A stretch of 60,963 nt of DNA. Source: Chromatiaceae bacterium (GTDB lineage Bacteria; Pseudomonadota; Gammaproteobacteria; Chromatiales; Chromatiaceae). Made by a program: the position numbers and the translations under genes. This document shows, one piece after another, positions 52,598-60,963 of this stretch. Numbering within the stretch: position 1 is the stretch's first letter; the number at the start of each line of letters is the position of its first letter. The DNA lies in the NCBI GenBank assembly GCA_022340805.1, contig JAJDNF010000052.1, forward strand, positions 1 to 60,963. The letters are read 5' to 3'. A model generated the notes under the pieces. That model saw nothing but the letters and a program-made list of their open reading frames with translations, made no database searches and had not been told where the DNA came from.

Positions 52598-53629
52598 GTG
52601 TTCGCGTTGCTCAGACGCAATCCGGTGGCCCTGGTGTTGGCGATCCTGCTGCACCTGGCGCTGGCCGTGTTCCTGATCGTGCAGGTTGACTGGCGCGACG
52701 AGATCAAGCCGATCGGCGCCGATGTGGTCGTGGTCCAGGCGCAGCTGGTGGATCAGCAAAAACTTGCTGCCGAGGTCGAGAAGCTCAAGGCGGCAGACCG
52801 CGAGAAGGCGGACCAGGCCGCGGCCGCGAAACGCGCCGAGCAGCAAGAACTCGAGGCCCTGAAGCAGCGCCGCGCCGAGGAAAAACGCAAGCTCGCCGAG
52901 CTCGAGCAACAACGCGCCCAGCGCCAGCAGGAGGAGGCGCGCAAGGCGGCCGAACAGAAGAAGCAGGCCGAGGCGGAGAAGGCACGCCAGGCCGAATTCA
53001 AGCGCAAGGAAGAAGAGCTGAAGAAACAGCAGGAGGCGGAACAGAAACGCCTCGTGGAACTCGAACAGAAACGTAAACTCGAAGAGCAGAAACGCAAGGA
53101 CGAGCAGGCGGCGCAAGAGAAGGCCGAGCGGGAGGCAAAACAAAAGGCCGAGCAGGAGGCCAAGCAGAAGGCCGAGAAGGAGCGACAGGAGCGCATCGCC
53201 AGGGAGAAGGCCGAGAAAGAACGCATCGCCAAGGAGAAGGCGGAGAAGGAGCGCATCGCCAAGGAAAAGGCCGAGGCGAAGGCGCGCGCCGATCGCGCCG
53301 CGCGCGAGGCAGAACTGGCGGCGCAGTTCGCGGCCGAGCAGGATGCCTCGGAGCTGGCAGAAATCAGCGGACTTATCAGGTCGAAGATCGAGCGCAACTG
53401 GCTGCGCCCGCCGGGCAGCGAGGGGCTCAAGTGCAGGGTGCAGGTGCGGCTTGGTGCGAGTGGCTCGGTGCTGTTGGTCAACGTGGTAGAGTCGAGCGGC
53501 AACAGTGCCTTCGACCGTTCCGTCGAGGCCGCCGTGCGCAAGGCCGATCCGCTGCCGATGCCCAGGTCCTCGCGCCTGCAGGCGGAATTTCGTAATGGTT
53601 TGACCTTTATCTTCGATCCCAGCAATTGA
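52598..53629 (+). CDS. tolA: Tol-Pal spanning protein TolA, 343 aa
   Basis: One N-terminal membrane helix (LVLAILLHLALAVFLIV) and a long helical Lys/Glu/Ala-rich domain (about 55-250) with KAEKERIAKE-like heptads, reaching across the periplasm. The C-terminal domain (about 255-343: LIRSKIERNWLRPPGSEGL) contacts TolB and Pal. Repetition in the central domain is coiled-coil coding, not a DNA repeat of interest. Confidence 0.92.
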   Translation: MFALLRRNPVALVLAILLHLALAVFLIVQVDWRDEIKPIGADVVVVQAQLVDQQKLAAEVEKLKAADREKADQAAAAKRAEQQELEALKQRRAEEKRKLAELEQQRAQRQQEEARKAAEQKKQAEAEKARQAEFKRKEEELKKQQEAEQKRLVELEQKRKLEEQKRKDEQAAQEKAEREAKQKAEQEAKQKAEKERQERIAREKAEKERIAKEKAEKERIAKEKAEAKARADRAAREAELAAQFAAEQDASELAEISGLIRSKIERNWLRPPGSEGLKCRVQVRLGASGSVLLVNVVESSGNSAFDRSVEAAVRKADPLPMPRSSRLQAEFRNGLTFIFDPSN

Positions 53630-53640
53630 GCCGTATTGTC

Positions 53641-54963
53641 ATGAAACGATTCTTCTACCTTGTCCTGTTGCTCGGCCTGTCGCTGCATGGGCATGCATCA
53701 TCGCTGACCATCGAGATCACCCAGGGTGCAGAGGGCGCGCTGCCGATCGCGGTGGTGCCCTTCGCCTGGCGTGGCGACGGGGCTGCCGCGCCGCCTCAGG
53801 ATGTGGGCGAGATCGTCGCCGCCGACCTGCGCCGCAGCGGGCGCTTCAAGCCGCTGGCCAATAACCAGATGCTGTCCCGACCCACGCGCGGCGAAGAGGT
53901 GGACTTCCGTGACTGGCGCGCGCTGAATGTCGAAAACCTGGTGATCGGCGACATCAGCCCGAACGGACCCGGCGGCTACCTGGTGAAGTTCTACCTGTAC
54001 GACGTGTATCGCGGCGAGCAGGTTACCGGGTACAGCATGCCGACCACGGCCACCGATCTGCGCGCCACCGCGCACCACATCGCCGACGTCATCTACGAGA
54101 CCCTGACCGGCCAGCCGGGCGCATTCGCCACGCGCATCGCCTACGTCACGTCGACGCGCAGTGGCACCGGCAAGGACGCCAAGGAGCGGGTCGAACTGCG
54201 CATCGCCGATGCCGATGGTTACGGGCCGCAGACCATCCTGTCGTCGCAGGACCCGATCATGTCGCCGGCCTGGTCGCCGGACGGGCGGCGGATCGCCTAC
54301 GTCTCGTTCGAGAAGGCCCAGCCATCGATCTGGGTGCAGGAGGTATTCACCGGGCAGCGCGAGAAGATCGCCTCGTTCAAGGGTATCAACGGGGCCCCAG
54401 CCTGGTCGCCGGACGGGCGCTTCCTCGCGCTGACCCTGTCCAAGGACGGCAACCCCGACATCTTCGTGATGGACATGGCGCGGCGCAGCCTGCGTCCGCT
54501 TACCCGGCACCCGGCGATCGATACCGAACCCGCCTGGGCACCGGATGGCAAGTCGCTGGTGTTTACCTCGGACCGTGGCGGCGCCCCGCAGATCTACCGG
54601 GTATCGGCAAACGGCGGCGAGGCCAGCCGGGTGACGTTCGAGGGCCCGTACAACGCGCGCGCCTCGTACGCGCCGAACGGCCGGTTGTTGACCATGGTCA
54701 CGCGGGTCGACGGTCAGTACCGGATCGCCACCCTGGACCTGGAGTCACGCGGTTTTCGCGTTATGAGCACTGGTCGACTTGATGAATCGCCGAGTTTCGC
54801 GCCGAATGGCAGCATGATAATTTATGCAACGCGGGTCAACGACAAAGGTGTGCTCGCCGCTGTGTCGACCGATGGTCGAGTCCAACAGCGCCTTCGCTTG
54901 CAGGAAGGTGACGTGCGCGAACCCGTCTGGTCACCCTATCTTCAAAATGAGAGGAATCGTTAA
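53641..54963 (+). CDS. tolB: Periplasmic beta-propeller protein TolB, 440 aa
   Basis: Signal peptide MKRFFYLVLLLGLSLHGHAS, an N-terminal TolB domain (about 22-160), and a six-bladed propeller with recurrent SPDGRRIAY, SPDGRFLAL and APDGKSLVF repeats. ATG 53641 chosen over TTG 53626, as only the former places the signal at the N-terminus. One base separates it from pal. Confidence 0.94.
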   Translation: MKRFFYLVLLLGLSLHGHASSLTIEITQGAEGALPIAVVPFAWRGDGAAAPPQDVGEIVAADLRRSGRFKPLANNQMLSRPTRGEEVDFRDWRALNVENLVIGDISPNGPGGYLVKFYLYDVYRGEQVTGYSMPTTATDLRATAHHIADVIYETLTGQPGAFATRIAYVTSTRSGTGKDAKERVELRIADADGYGPQTILSSQDPIMSPAWSPDGRRIAYVSFEKAQPSIWVQEVFTGQREKIASFKGINGAPAWSPDGRFLALTLSKDGNPDIFVMDMARRSLRPLTRHPAIDTEPAWAPDGKSLVFTSDRGGAPQIYRVSANGGEASRVTFEGPYNARASYAPNGRLLTMVTRVDGQYRIATLDLESRGFRVMSTGRLDESPSFAPNGSMIIYATRVNDKGVLAAVSTDGRVQQRLRLQEGDVREPVWSPYLQNERNR

Positions 54964-55482
54964 ATGAAGTCCAAGAGTTCGGTCTGGCTGGCGATCGCCA
55001 TGCTGGCGTCGCTGTTCGCCGGTTGTTCCAGTACCGGCAGTAAAGACGACCCGGGCGCGTCGATCGAAGATCGCGGCGCCGCCGGTGCCTACACCTCGGG
55101 TGCCAGCCAGGGGGGTACCTGGAGCGGCAACCCGCTCGACAACCCGAACAGCCCGCTATACACGAAAACGATCTATTTCGATTTCGATCAGAGCACCATT
55201 CGCAGCGATTTCATCGACGTGCTGCGTGCGCACGCTGCCTATATCAACAGCAATCGTTCGGCCACGGTATTGATCGAGGGTCACGCCGACGAGCGCGGTT
55301 CGCGTGAGTACAACATCGGCCTGGGCGAGCGTCGTGCCAACGCGATCAGGAACTTCCTCGAGGCCGAGGGGGTCGCGGACACGCAGATCAATACGATCAG
55401 CTATGGCGAAGAGCGGCCGGCCGCGCTGGGTCACGACGAAGTCTCGTTGAGCGAGAACCGTCGCGGCGTGCTCGTCTACTGA
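54964..55482 (+). CDS. pal: Peptidoglycan-associated lipoprotein Pal, 172 aa
   Basis: Outer-membrane lipoprotein with lipobox LFAGC (lipidated Cys20) and an OmpA-like peptidoglycan-binding domain (about 60-170): IYFDFDQSTIRSDF and IEGHADERGSREYN. RBS GAGAGGAA upstream. Confidence 0.95.
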   Translation: MKSKSSVWLAIAMLASLFAGCSSTGSKDDPGASIEDRGAAGAYTSGASQGGTWSGNPLDNPNSPLYTKTIYFDFDQSTIRSDFIDVLRAHAAYINSNRSATVLIEGHADERGSREYNIGLGERRANAIRNFLEAEGVADTQINTISYGEERPAALGHDEVSLSENRRGVLVY

Positions 55483-55501
55483 TGAATCGGATCGATCCGG
55501 C

Positions 55502-56257
55502 ATGAAATGTCAGCGCGATATCGTCCTGCTGTGCGGCTGCCTGTTGCCGGCGCTTGCGTCCGCTGCAGAGCTGTCGACGGCGCAACGCCTCGAGCTGCTC
55601 GAACGCCGGGTCGACCACATCACCGAGCGTACCCTGCAACTCGATGCCGTGCAGGCCGAGAACCGGCAGCTGCGCGGCCAGATCGAGAACCTCGGGTATG
55701 AGATCGAGCAGCTCAAGCGCAAGCAGCGCGATATCTACCTCGATATCGATCAGCGCCTGAGCGGCTCGGCCGGTGCGGTTCAGTCATCGACGTCGGGCCC
55801 GGATGGCGAAGCCAACGGGGCACCAGACAAGGCGCAGCCGCGTCCACCGACGGCAGGCGCCAACGTGGATCAAAAGCAGATCCAGGCCGAATACCAGGCC
55901 GCCTACGATCTGCTCGGCCCGCAGCAGAAGCGCTATGACGATGCGGCCAAGGCATTTGCCGCGTTCGTGCAGCGCTACCCGAACGACGAGCTGACGCCAA
56001 ACGCGCAATACTGGCTGGGCGAGGCGTACTACGTGTCGCAGCACAACAAAGAGGCGCTGCAGGCCTTCGAGGTCGTGGTCAGCAGATATCCCGACAGCAC
56101 CAAGGCGGCCGGGGCGCTGTTCAAGATTGCCCGGCTGCAGCAGGCTGCAGGCGACAACGATGCGGCGCGGGCCAGCTATCAAAGAGTGCTCAAAGACTAC
56201 CCCGATTCACCCGCCGCGGGCCTGGCCCGGCAAAGGCTGGATCAGCTCGGCAGGTGA
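55502..56257 (+). CDS. cpoB: Cell division coordinator CpoB (YbgF), 251 aa
   Basis: Periplasmic partner of TolA and PBP1B. A signal peptide (LLPALASAAEL) is followed by a trimerising coiled coil (about 28-80, LELLERRVDHITERTLQLD), a linker, and C-terminal TPRs (about 125-250: YQAAYDLLGPQQKRYDDA). Location after pal is standard. Confidence 0.93.
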   Translation: MKCQRDIVLLCGCLLPALASAAELSTAQRLELLERRVDHITERTLQLDAVQAENRQLRGQIENLGYEIEQLKRKQRDIYLDIDQRLSGSAGAVQSSTSGPDGEANGAPDKAQPRPPTAGANVDQKQIQAEYQAAYDLLGPQQKRYDDAAKAFAAFVQRYPNDELTPNAQYWLGEAYYVSQHNKEALQAFEVVVSRYPDSTKAAGALFKIARLQQAAGDNDAARASYQRVLKDYPDSPAAGLARQRLDQLGR

Positions 56258-56267
56258 GCCTGCCGTC

Positions 56268-56909
56268 ATGTCGCGACTGCGTATCACCGAGATCTTTCAC
56301 TCGCTGCAGGGCGAGGCCGCCAGCATCGGCTGGCGGACCGTGTTCGTGCGACTCACCGGCTGCCCGTTGCGCTGTGGATATTGCGACACCGCGTATGCCT
56401 TCAAGGGCGGTGAATGGTGGAAGATCGATGCAATCCTGGAGCAGGTCGCCGGGTTCGCGGCGCGCTACGTCACCGTGACCGGCGGCGAACCGCTGGCCCA
56501 ACCCGAATGCCTGACCCTGCTGGGCGCGCTGTGTGATGCCGGCTACCGGGTGTCGCTCGAGACCAGCGGGGCACTGGATGTCACTCCGGTCGATCCGCGC
56601 GTGGTCAAGGTAATGGACCTCAAGACACCGGGTTCCGGCGAGGTCGACAAGAATCGCTACGCCAACATCGAGCACCTGAGCCCCGCCGACCAGGTCAAGT
56701 TCGTGATCGCCGACGAGGCGGATTATCAATGGAGCTGCGAGCAGCTGCGGCGCTGGGATCTGGCGGCACGCTGCGAGGTGCTTTTCTCGCCCGTGGCCGG
56801 TCAGATGCGACCGGCGCAGCTGGCCGAATGGATCCTGCGCGACCGCCTCGATGTGCGATTCCAGCTGCAGTTGCACAAGATTCTGTGGGGCAACGAGGCG
56901 GGCCGATGA
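56268..56909 (+). CDS. queE: 7-carboxy-7-deazaguanine synthase QueE, 213 aa
   Basis: Radical-SAM enzyme of the queuosine/7-deazaguanine pathway. The cluster cysteines C32, C36 and C39 form [19 protein letters not shown] binds SAM. ATG 56268 chosen by family alignment; preceding codons overlap cpoB. It overlaps queC by four bases. Confidence 0.94.
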   Translation: MSRLRITEIFHSLQGEAASIGWRTVFVRLTGCPLRCGYCDTAYAFKGGEWWKIDAILEQVAGFAARYVTVTGGEPLAQPECLTLLGALCDAGYRVSLETSGALDVTPVDPRVVKVMDLKTPGSGEVDKNRYANIEHLSPADQVKFVIADEADYQWSCEQLRRWDLAARCEVLFSPVAGQMRPAQLAEWILRDRLDVRFQLQLHKILWGNEAGR

Positions 56910-57589
56910 ACGGTGCCGCGCGCAAGGCCGTCGTGCTGCTGTCCGGTGGGCTTGATTCTGCCACCGCGCTGGCGATGGCCCGCAGCCAGGGTTACGCATG
57001 CCACGCATTGAGCCTCGACTATGGCCAGCGTCACCATGCCGAGCTGGCCGCGGCGAGGCGCGTGGCCGCCGCTCTGGGAGCCGCCGAGCACAAGGTGCTG
57101 CCGCTGTCGCTGGATGCGATTGGCGGGTCGGCACTCACCGACCGCTCGATCGCCGTACCCGAGATGCGTGCCGAGGGCATCCCGGTTACCTATGTGCCGG
57201 CGCGCAATACCGTATTTCTGGCGCTGGCGCTCGGCTGGGCCGAGGTGCTCGGCGCAAGTGACTTGTTCGTTGGTGTCAACGCGGTCGATTACTCCGGTTA
57301 CCCAGACTGTCGGCCGGCCTTCATCGAGGCCTTCGAACGCCTTGCCAACCTGGCGACCAAGGCCGGGGTCGAGGGACAGGCCTTCAGAGTGCATGCCCCG
57401 CTGATCCAGATGAGCAAGGCCGAAATCATCCGCGTCGGCATCCAGCTCGGCGTGGACTATGCGCTTACCGTGTCGTGCTATCAGGCCGACGAACAAGGCA
57501 TGGCCTGCGGCCGCTGCGAATCCTGCCGCCTGCGCGCCGAGGGTTTTCGGGCCGCCGGGGTTGCGGACCCCACGCGCTACCGCATCTAG
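56906..57589 (+). CDS. queC: 7-cyano-7-deazaguanine synthase QueC, 227 aa
   Basis: ATP-dependent synthase that turns CDG into preQ0. P-loop [12 protein letters not shown] at residues 11-22. Zinc site near the C-terminus: [17 protein letters not shown]. The overlap ATGA with queE suggests coupling. Full length. Confidence 0.94.
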   Translation: MNGAARKAVVLLSGGLDSATALAMARSQGYACHALSLDYGQRHHAELAAARRVAAALGAAEHKVLPLSLDAIGGSALTDRSIAVPEMRAEGIPVTYVPARNTVFLALALGWAEVLGASDLFVGVNAVDYSGYPDCRPAFIEAFERLANLATKAGVEGQAFRVHAPLIQMSKAEIIRVGIQLGVDYALTVSCYQADEQGMACGRCESCRLRAEGFRAAGVADPTRYRI

Positions 57590-57868
57590 CCCGCATCCGT
57601 CACCGGCCGGAAAGCGGCTGTGGCGTAACAGGCTGACTTGGGTGTAGAAATGATTGAATCTGTTCGTGGCCCAGGATTAACACCCTGTTTCCGCTGCCTG
57701 CCTATCCCGGTCCTGGCGGTTTCTCGCTCGCGCCGGCTTGGTCTTCACTCAAATGGTGGCTACAGCTACCACTTTCGCTCCAGCCCGGCGCCGGACCGGC
57801 TGCGAAATCCGCCAGCATCCGTGATGCCGGTGACAGATGCGGGCCGAGACTCGTATGACGCATACGGT

Positions 57869-57967
57869 GGTGCATCACGGCCAACGCCTAATGCACCAAG
57901 CCCAGAACGTGTCCCGTAGGGTGCGATGAACGCCGTGAATTGCACCAGATGCCCCGCAACCCGGTGC
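57869..57967 (+). repeat. Dispersed double-hairpin intergenic repeat, copy 3
   Basis: GGTGCATCACGG...CTAATGCACC (57869-57897), spacer containing CGTGTCCC, TAGGGTGCGAT...AATTGCACC (57917-57946), and the start of a third unit (CCGGTGCATC). Same family as 2475-2504 and 8861-8934, with the two hairpins in swapped order relative to copy 2. Confidence 0.6.
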
Positions 57968-58030
57968 ATCAAGACCCGGTATCTCAAATCGCCCCGGCAC
58001 CCGCCGGGCGACTGGTCGAAGCGTGGCCGA

Positions 58031-58069
58031 TTCGTTACCCTCGCGAACGACGAGACGGCCGGTCGTTCG
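58031..58069. promoter_or_regulatory. Inverted repeat upstream of the YeeE/YedE gene
   Basis: CGAACGAC (58044-58051) and GTCGTTCG (58062-58069) form a perfect 8-bp inverted repeat with a 10-base spacer. A further half-site-like TTCGTT lies at 58031. It sits 33 bases before the start, consistent with an operator or a leader hairpin. Confidence 0.45.
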
Positions 58070-58102
58070 GACCGGGCAACATAAATAGTAGGGGAGTCGA
58101 CC

Positions 58103-59365
58103 ATGTTGTTCGACAATTTCGCTGCCGCGGAAGCGGCGCTGCTGTGGGGTGCCTTCGCGATCGCGCTGGTCATGGGGCTGGTCGTCAACAAGACCAACTT
58201 CTGCACCATGGGTGCGGTGTCAGACCTGGTCAACATGGGAGACACCGGGCGCATGCGGGCCTGGCTGTTCGCGATCGCGGTGGCTGTGCTGGGTGTGGCG
58301 GTTCTCGAGTTCCTTGGCCTGGTCGATGTCACCGGCACCTTTCCTCCGTACCGTGCGGGCAACCTGATCTGGGCGGAAAACATTCTCGGTGGGCTGATGT
58401 TCGGCATCGGCATGACGCTGGCGAGCGGCTGCGGCAACAAGTGCCTGATCCGCATCGGCGGCGGCAACCTCAAGTCGGTTGTCGTGTTTGCGATCATCGC
58501 GCTGATCGCCTATTTCATGCTCAGTCCATTCCCGGGTTCGGACCAGACGCTGATGAGCCTGCTGTTCTACGATTGGATACGCCCGCTGTCGGTCAACCTG
58601 GGGTCCTCGCAGGACCTAGGTTATCTGCTCGGTGGCGAGTCGGCCGTGACCGTGCGCCTGGGCATTGGCCTGGTGCTCTGCCTGGCCCTGACTGCCTATG
58701 CCTTCCGTTCGGTCGACTTTCGCGGCAGCCGCGACAACATCCTTGGTGGGCTGGTGGTCGGCCTTGCGGTGGTCGGCGCCTGGTACCTGAGCAGCAACAT
58801 CCAGGTGGAGTCGTTCGACGGCAACGTCAGCCTGTCGACTTACTACAATCAGTGGGACATGCTGGCCGATTCTGAGGCGGGCAAGCCGGCCCAGGGTCGT
58901 CCGCTGGCGCCGCAGTCTTACACCTTCATCAACCCGATGGCCCAGGCGCTGGGTTATGCCGCCGGTGGCTTCGAGCGTTCGCTGCTGAATTTCGGCGTTA
59001 TGGCGGTATTCGGGGTGGTGCTGGGCTCGCTGCTGTGGGCGTTGATCTCGCGCAGCTTCCGCATCGAGTGGTTCAGTTCGCTGCACGACGCGCTCAACCA
59101 CGTGATCGGGGCAGTGCTGATGGGCTTTGGCGGCACCCTGGCGATGGGCTGCACGGTAGGGCAGGCGATCACCGGCGTCTCGACCCTGGCACTCGGTTCG
59201 TTCCTGACCTTCGGCGCGATCTTCCTCGGCAGCGCGCTGACCATGAAGGTGCAGTACTACAAGATGGTCTACGAGGACGAGGCCACCCTGGGCAAGGCGA
59301 TGGTGACCGGGCTGGTCGATCTGCGCCTGCTGCCGGAGCGGTTTCGGCGCCTCGAGGCCGTCTGA
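58103..59365 (+). CDS. YeeE/YedE-family transporter (thiosulfate/sulfur-compound type), 420 aa
   Basis: Multi-pass inner-membrane protein with about ten hydrophobic segments. The conserved Cys motifs of the family are present: NKTNFCTMGAVSD, TLASGCGNKCLIRIGGGN and LAMGCTVGQAITGVS. TsuA, the structural model, moves thiosulfate through such cysteines. RBS AGGGGAG upstream. A DsrE-like gene elsewhere in the window and these motifs suggest sulfur-compound uptake. Alternatives include selenium transport, as for YedE. Confidence 0.85.
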   Translation: MLFDNFAAAEAALLWGAFAIALVMGLVVNKTNFCTMGAVSDLVNMGDTGRMRAWLFAIAVAVLGVAVLEFLGLVDVTGTFPPYRAGNLIWAENILGGLMFGIGMTLASGCGNKCLIRIGGGNLKSVVVFAIIALIAYFMLSPFPGSDQTLMSLLFYDWIRPLSVNLGSSQDLGYLLGGESAVTVRLGIGLVLCLALTAYAFRSVDFRGSRDNILGGLVVGLAVVGAWYLSSNIQVESFDGNVSLSTYYNQWDMLADSEAGKPAQGRPLAPQSYTFINPMAQALGYAAGGFERSLLNFGVMAVFGVVLGSLLWALISRSFRIEWFSSLHDALNHVIGAVLMGFGGTLAMGCTVGQAITGVSTLALGSFLTFGAIFLGSALTMKVQYYKMVYEDEATLGKAMVTGLVDLRLLPERFRRLEAV

Positions 59366-59382
59366 AACGGTCACAAACGGGC

Positions 59383-59410
59383 TTGAGCGGGCCGCATGGT
59401 CCTGTATAAT
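59383..59410 (+). promoter_or_regulatory. tRNA-Lys promoter
   Basis: TTGAGC (59383-59388) and TATAAT (59405-59410) with a 16-base spacer, followed by a GCGCGC discriminator typical of stringently controlled stable-RNA promoters. The tRNA begins 43 bases later. Confidence 0.7.
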
Positions 59411-59452
59411 GCGCGCTCTTTACTGGCACAGAAGCCAGCTCAGCCAATATTC

Positions 59453-59528
59453 GGGTCGTTAGCTCAGTTGGTAGAGCAGTTGACTTTTAATCAATTGGTC
59501 GCAGGTTCGAATCCTGCACGACCCACCA
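59453..59528 (+). tRNA. tRNA-Lys (anticodon UUU)
   Basis: Full cloverleaf of 76 nt with encoded CCA. Acceptor GGGTCGT pairs with ACGACCC; the anticodon loop CTTTTAA gives UUU; the T arm GCAGGTTCGAATCCTGC is intact. It is a likely integration site, since a phage remnant follows. Confidence 0.96.
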
Positions 59529-59535
59529 TAAAATC

Positions 59536-59571
59536 AAGGGCTTAGAGAAGATCATCCTCTAAGCCCTTTTT
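59536..59571 (+). terminator. Terminator after tRNA-Lys
   Basis: AAGGGCTTAGAG (59536-59547) pairs with CTCTAAGCCCTT (59557-59568), followed by a T run. Confidence 0.88.
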
Positions 59572-59633
59572 GGTTAGGAACCATTTAGGAACTCTGAACA
59601 AAGGTCCCCCTCGGGATTCCGGGGGTTAACGGA

Positions 59634-60243
59634 TCAGGGGACCGCGCCTCCATTTGTTCGGATTGATCCAGGGACCACCCCTCCGATTGACCCACCCCCC
59701 TTACCGGCGGCCTGTCGCGGGTCCTGCTTCTTCTCCTTGGCAGGGGCCTGCTCCCGGGGGCTATCGGGTTGCAGCATATGGACGGCCAGCAAGTGAGCTG
59801 CCGCCGCGTTGAGGGCCTCACAGTCTAGGTAGTAGTTGTCCTTGGAGACCCGGACCCAGGTCACTCTCCCGGAGGGTTTGGCTACCCGGGCCTCCGCGAC
59901 GATCTGCTTACACAAGTCGTCCGAGGCATCGCCTGCAATCTGCCAAGCTCCGGACTCCCCAGGAGGCCACTGTATCCGGGCATGGACCCAGCTTTTAAAG
60001 AAGTCGGAATCTATGTGCCAGAGCTGGAGCCCGCCCTTAATGATCCTGCCCCGTAACGGATACGTCTATCAGGGAGCTCTTAATGGGCTTGTCCAGCCGA
60101 TCATGGCCCTTTGTCGGGGAGGCCTTTTGCCGATGCTTCCGGCAGAAGAGGTAGATCTGGTTGTCCGATCCCCTCCTGCTAACTACGTAGAATTTAGAAT
60201 GTTGCGTCGACCGGTTGAATCCGCCCCTGGCAACCGGTCATTG
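59634..60243 (-). pseudogene. Phage terminase large subunit (GpA-like), 3' remnant with frameshift
   Basis: Reading the minus strand from about 60243, GGFNRSTQHSKFYVVSRRG, NQIYLFCRKHRQK and KSSLIDVSVTG lie in one frame. After about 60050 (a GGGGC run) the similarity continues in another frame: RIIKGGLQLWHIDSDFFKSW, GDASDDLCKQIVAEARV, VSKDNYYLDCEALNAAAAHL. These are the C-terminal features of GpA-type packaging terminases. No start or ATPase domain is found, so this is a 5'-truncated, frameshifted relic. Its 3' end lies 106 bases from tRNA-Lys, fitting an old prophage at that tRNA. The 5' limit is approximate. Confidence 0.75.
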
Positions 60244-60963
60244 GTCGGAAACTCCCGCGGAAGGGCAGCTTTCTGACCACCAGAGCGGCAGCATCGCGAC
60301 CATTCCAGACGATGCAGTTGAACGGCGTGCTGCAGGCGAATATGCAGGAAGCTGACCTTCTCGAATGCCACCATTAGGGCCTCAGTCGGCCAATGACCTA
60401 CCGTTCACCAGGTACCTGGCCACCAGCAGCTTCATGCGCATCGCAGACGTTAAGGATCTGCTAATGCATGATGTTGCCACGGCCCGGCGCAAACGGCAGA
60501 AAGCACAGACCGGACGTTACCGGAATCGACTTCCAGGTTGGCAGTTTGCTGTTTACTGACGTGTAGGCGAAAGCCCGGAATTGGCCCGCTGCGGTCTTTC
60601 AGCCACTACTTATGAAGGCTAGCGCGCCTCTGCTCTGGGCCGACTGCAGCACTGGCCGTTCTCAACACGGGCCGGCCCCAAAAGATCAACGCTTAACCTG
60701 GCTTTCAGCTGGGCGCCGCCCAGTTTCCGGTCATACTCGCTCAGTCATACAAAGCCGGTGTCAGTAATGTTTACACTGCTCAAGATCGGATAGAGCGGAG
60801 AGATCATCATTCATAATCAATACAGTCATTTAGTCTTGGCGGTGCGTTCTTTGCATTGACTGCTTTCAGGCGCGGGTCGCGCAAAGGCAGACCGAAGATC
60901 TGCGGTCCGTACCCGCTGTGGGGGCCTTGGGAGCTACAAGTAATGATCGAGAAACTCTCCGTC
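60244..60963. other. Gene-free stretch beyond the terminase remnant
   Basis: No gene is supported on either strand; open frames are short and lack similarity. It may be further decayed prophage. An ATG at 60943 opens a frame that runs off the window and cannot be judged. Confidence 0.4.

Larger units (their letters stand above)
57590..58102. other. Gene-free stretch upstream of the YeeE/YedE gene
   Basis: No gene supported. The middle holds the third dispersed-repeat copy (57869-57967), and the last 75 bases hold an inverted repeat near the transporter start. Short open frames show no similarity. Confidence 0.45.

Noticed and set aside
52780..53330. Short-period repetition resembling a CRISPR or tandem array
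   Set aside because: It is the heptad-type Lys/Glu/Ala coding sequence of the TolA helical domain; units vary and no spacers exist.
59836..60276. Plus-strand open frame of about 146 codons after tRNA-Lys
   Set aside because: It is the antisense of the terminase remnant, whose minus-strand translation clearly matches phage GpA proteins.

Overview
The window looks like chromosomal DNA of a GC-rich, probably sulfur-metabolising gammaproteobacterium. This is inferred from the gene content: a complete ybgC-tolQRAB-pal-cpoB-queE-queC run, yebC-ruvCAB, an imuA-imuB-dnaE2 mutasome, PomA/PomB-type flagellar stators, gshA of the E. coli type, a DsrE-fold protein and a YeeE/YedE (thiosulfate-type) transporter. 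Genus cannot be named from the sequence alone. Most genes are ordinary housekeeping genes, with some accessory islands between them.

Layout. 0.3-5.7 kb: a DEAD-box RNA helicase, a YaiI/DUF188 protein, a peroxiredoxin divergent from a TetR regulator, an EamA transporter and a small DUF2061 protein behind a Fur-box-like site. 5.7-8.8 kb: an orphan HypD-like protein that has lost two maturation cysteines and has an FNR/ANR-like box upstream, then a DUF1127 protein divergent from a MocR-type regulator. 9-17 kb: an OmpA-family lipoprotein, a decaying mgtE, and imuA-imuB-dnaE2. dnaE2 carries two in-frame insertions that resemble each other at DNA level, and a GTTC-N7-GTTC site lies upstream of imuA. 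17-26 kb: DsrE-like protein, AraC regulator, sulfatase, and a two-gene RND efflux system. 26.6-32 kb: a nucleotide-hygiene run (dGTPase, SRAP, MazG, Nudix) around an M48 lipoprotein protease. 32-43.4 kb: prc, pbpG, gshA, an SDR, pomAB-pilZ plus a small partner, fmdB, aspS, nudB. 43.4-47.6 kb: an accessory segment with a pair of long inverted repeats, an HMA-fold protein without metal-binding cysteines, a cNMP-binding protein without HTH, a PAS histidine kinase with response regulator, and a DUF971-MoaD fusion. 47.9-57.6 kb: yebC-ruvCAB, the Tol-Pal operon and queuosine genes. 58-61 kb: a YeeE/YedE transporter, tRNA-Lys(UUU), and a frameshifted phage terminase remnant, suggesting an old prophage at the tRNA.

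The genes work together in a few modules: SOS mutagenesis (imuABC) and recombination (ruvABC); cell-envelope maintenance (Tol-Pal, PBP7, Prc, M48 protease); nucleotide-pool cleaning; c-di-GMP-linked motility (PomAB-PilZ); and redox or sulfur handling (peroxiredoxin, gshA, DsrE, YeeE). The observations most worth following are the repeat-derived in-frame inserts in dnaE2, the HypD paralogue without its key cysteines, the MoaD fusion without its terminal di-glycine, and the inverted-repeat pair near 43.5-43.8 kb. No CRISPR array, rRNA operon or complete insertion sequence was seen.
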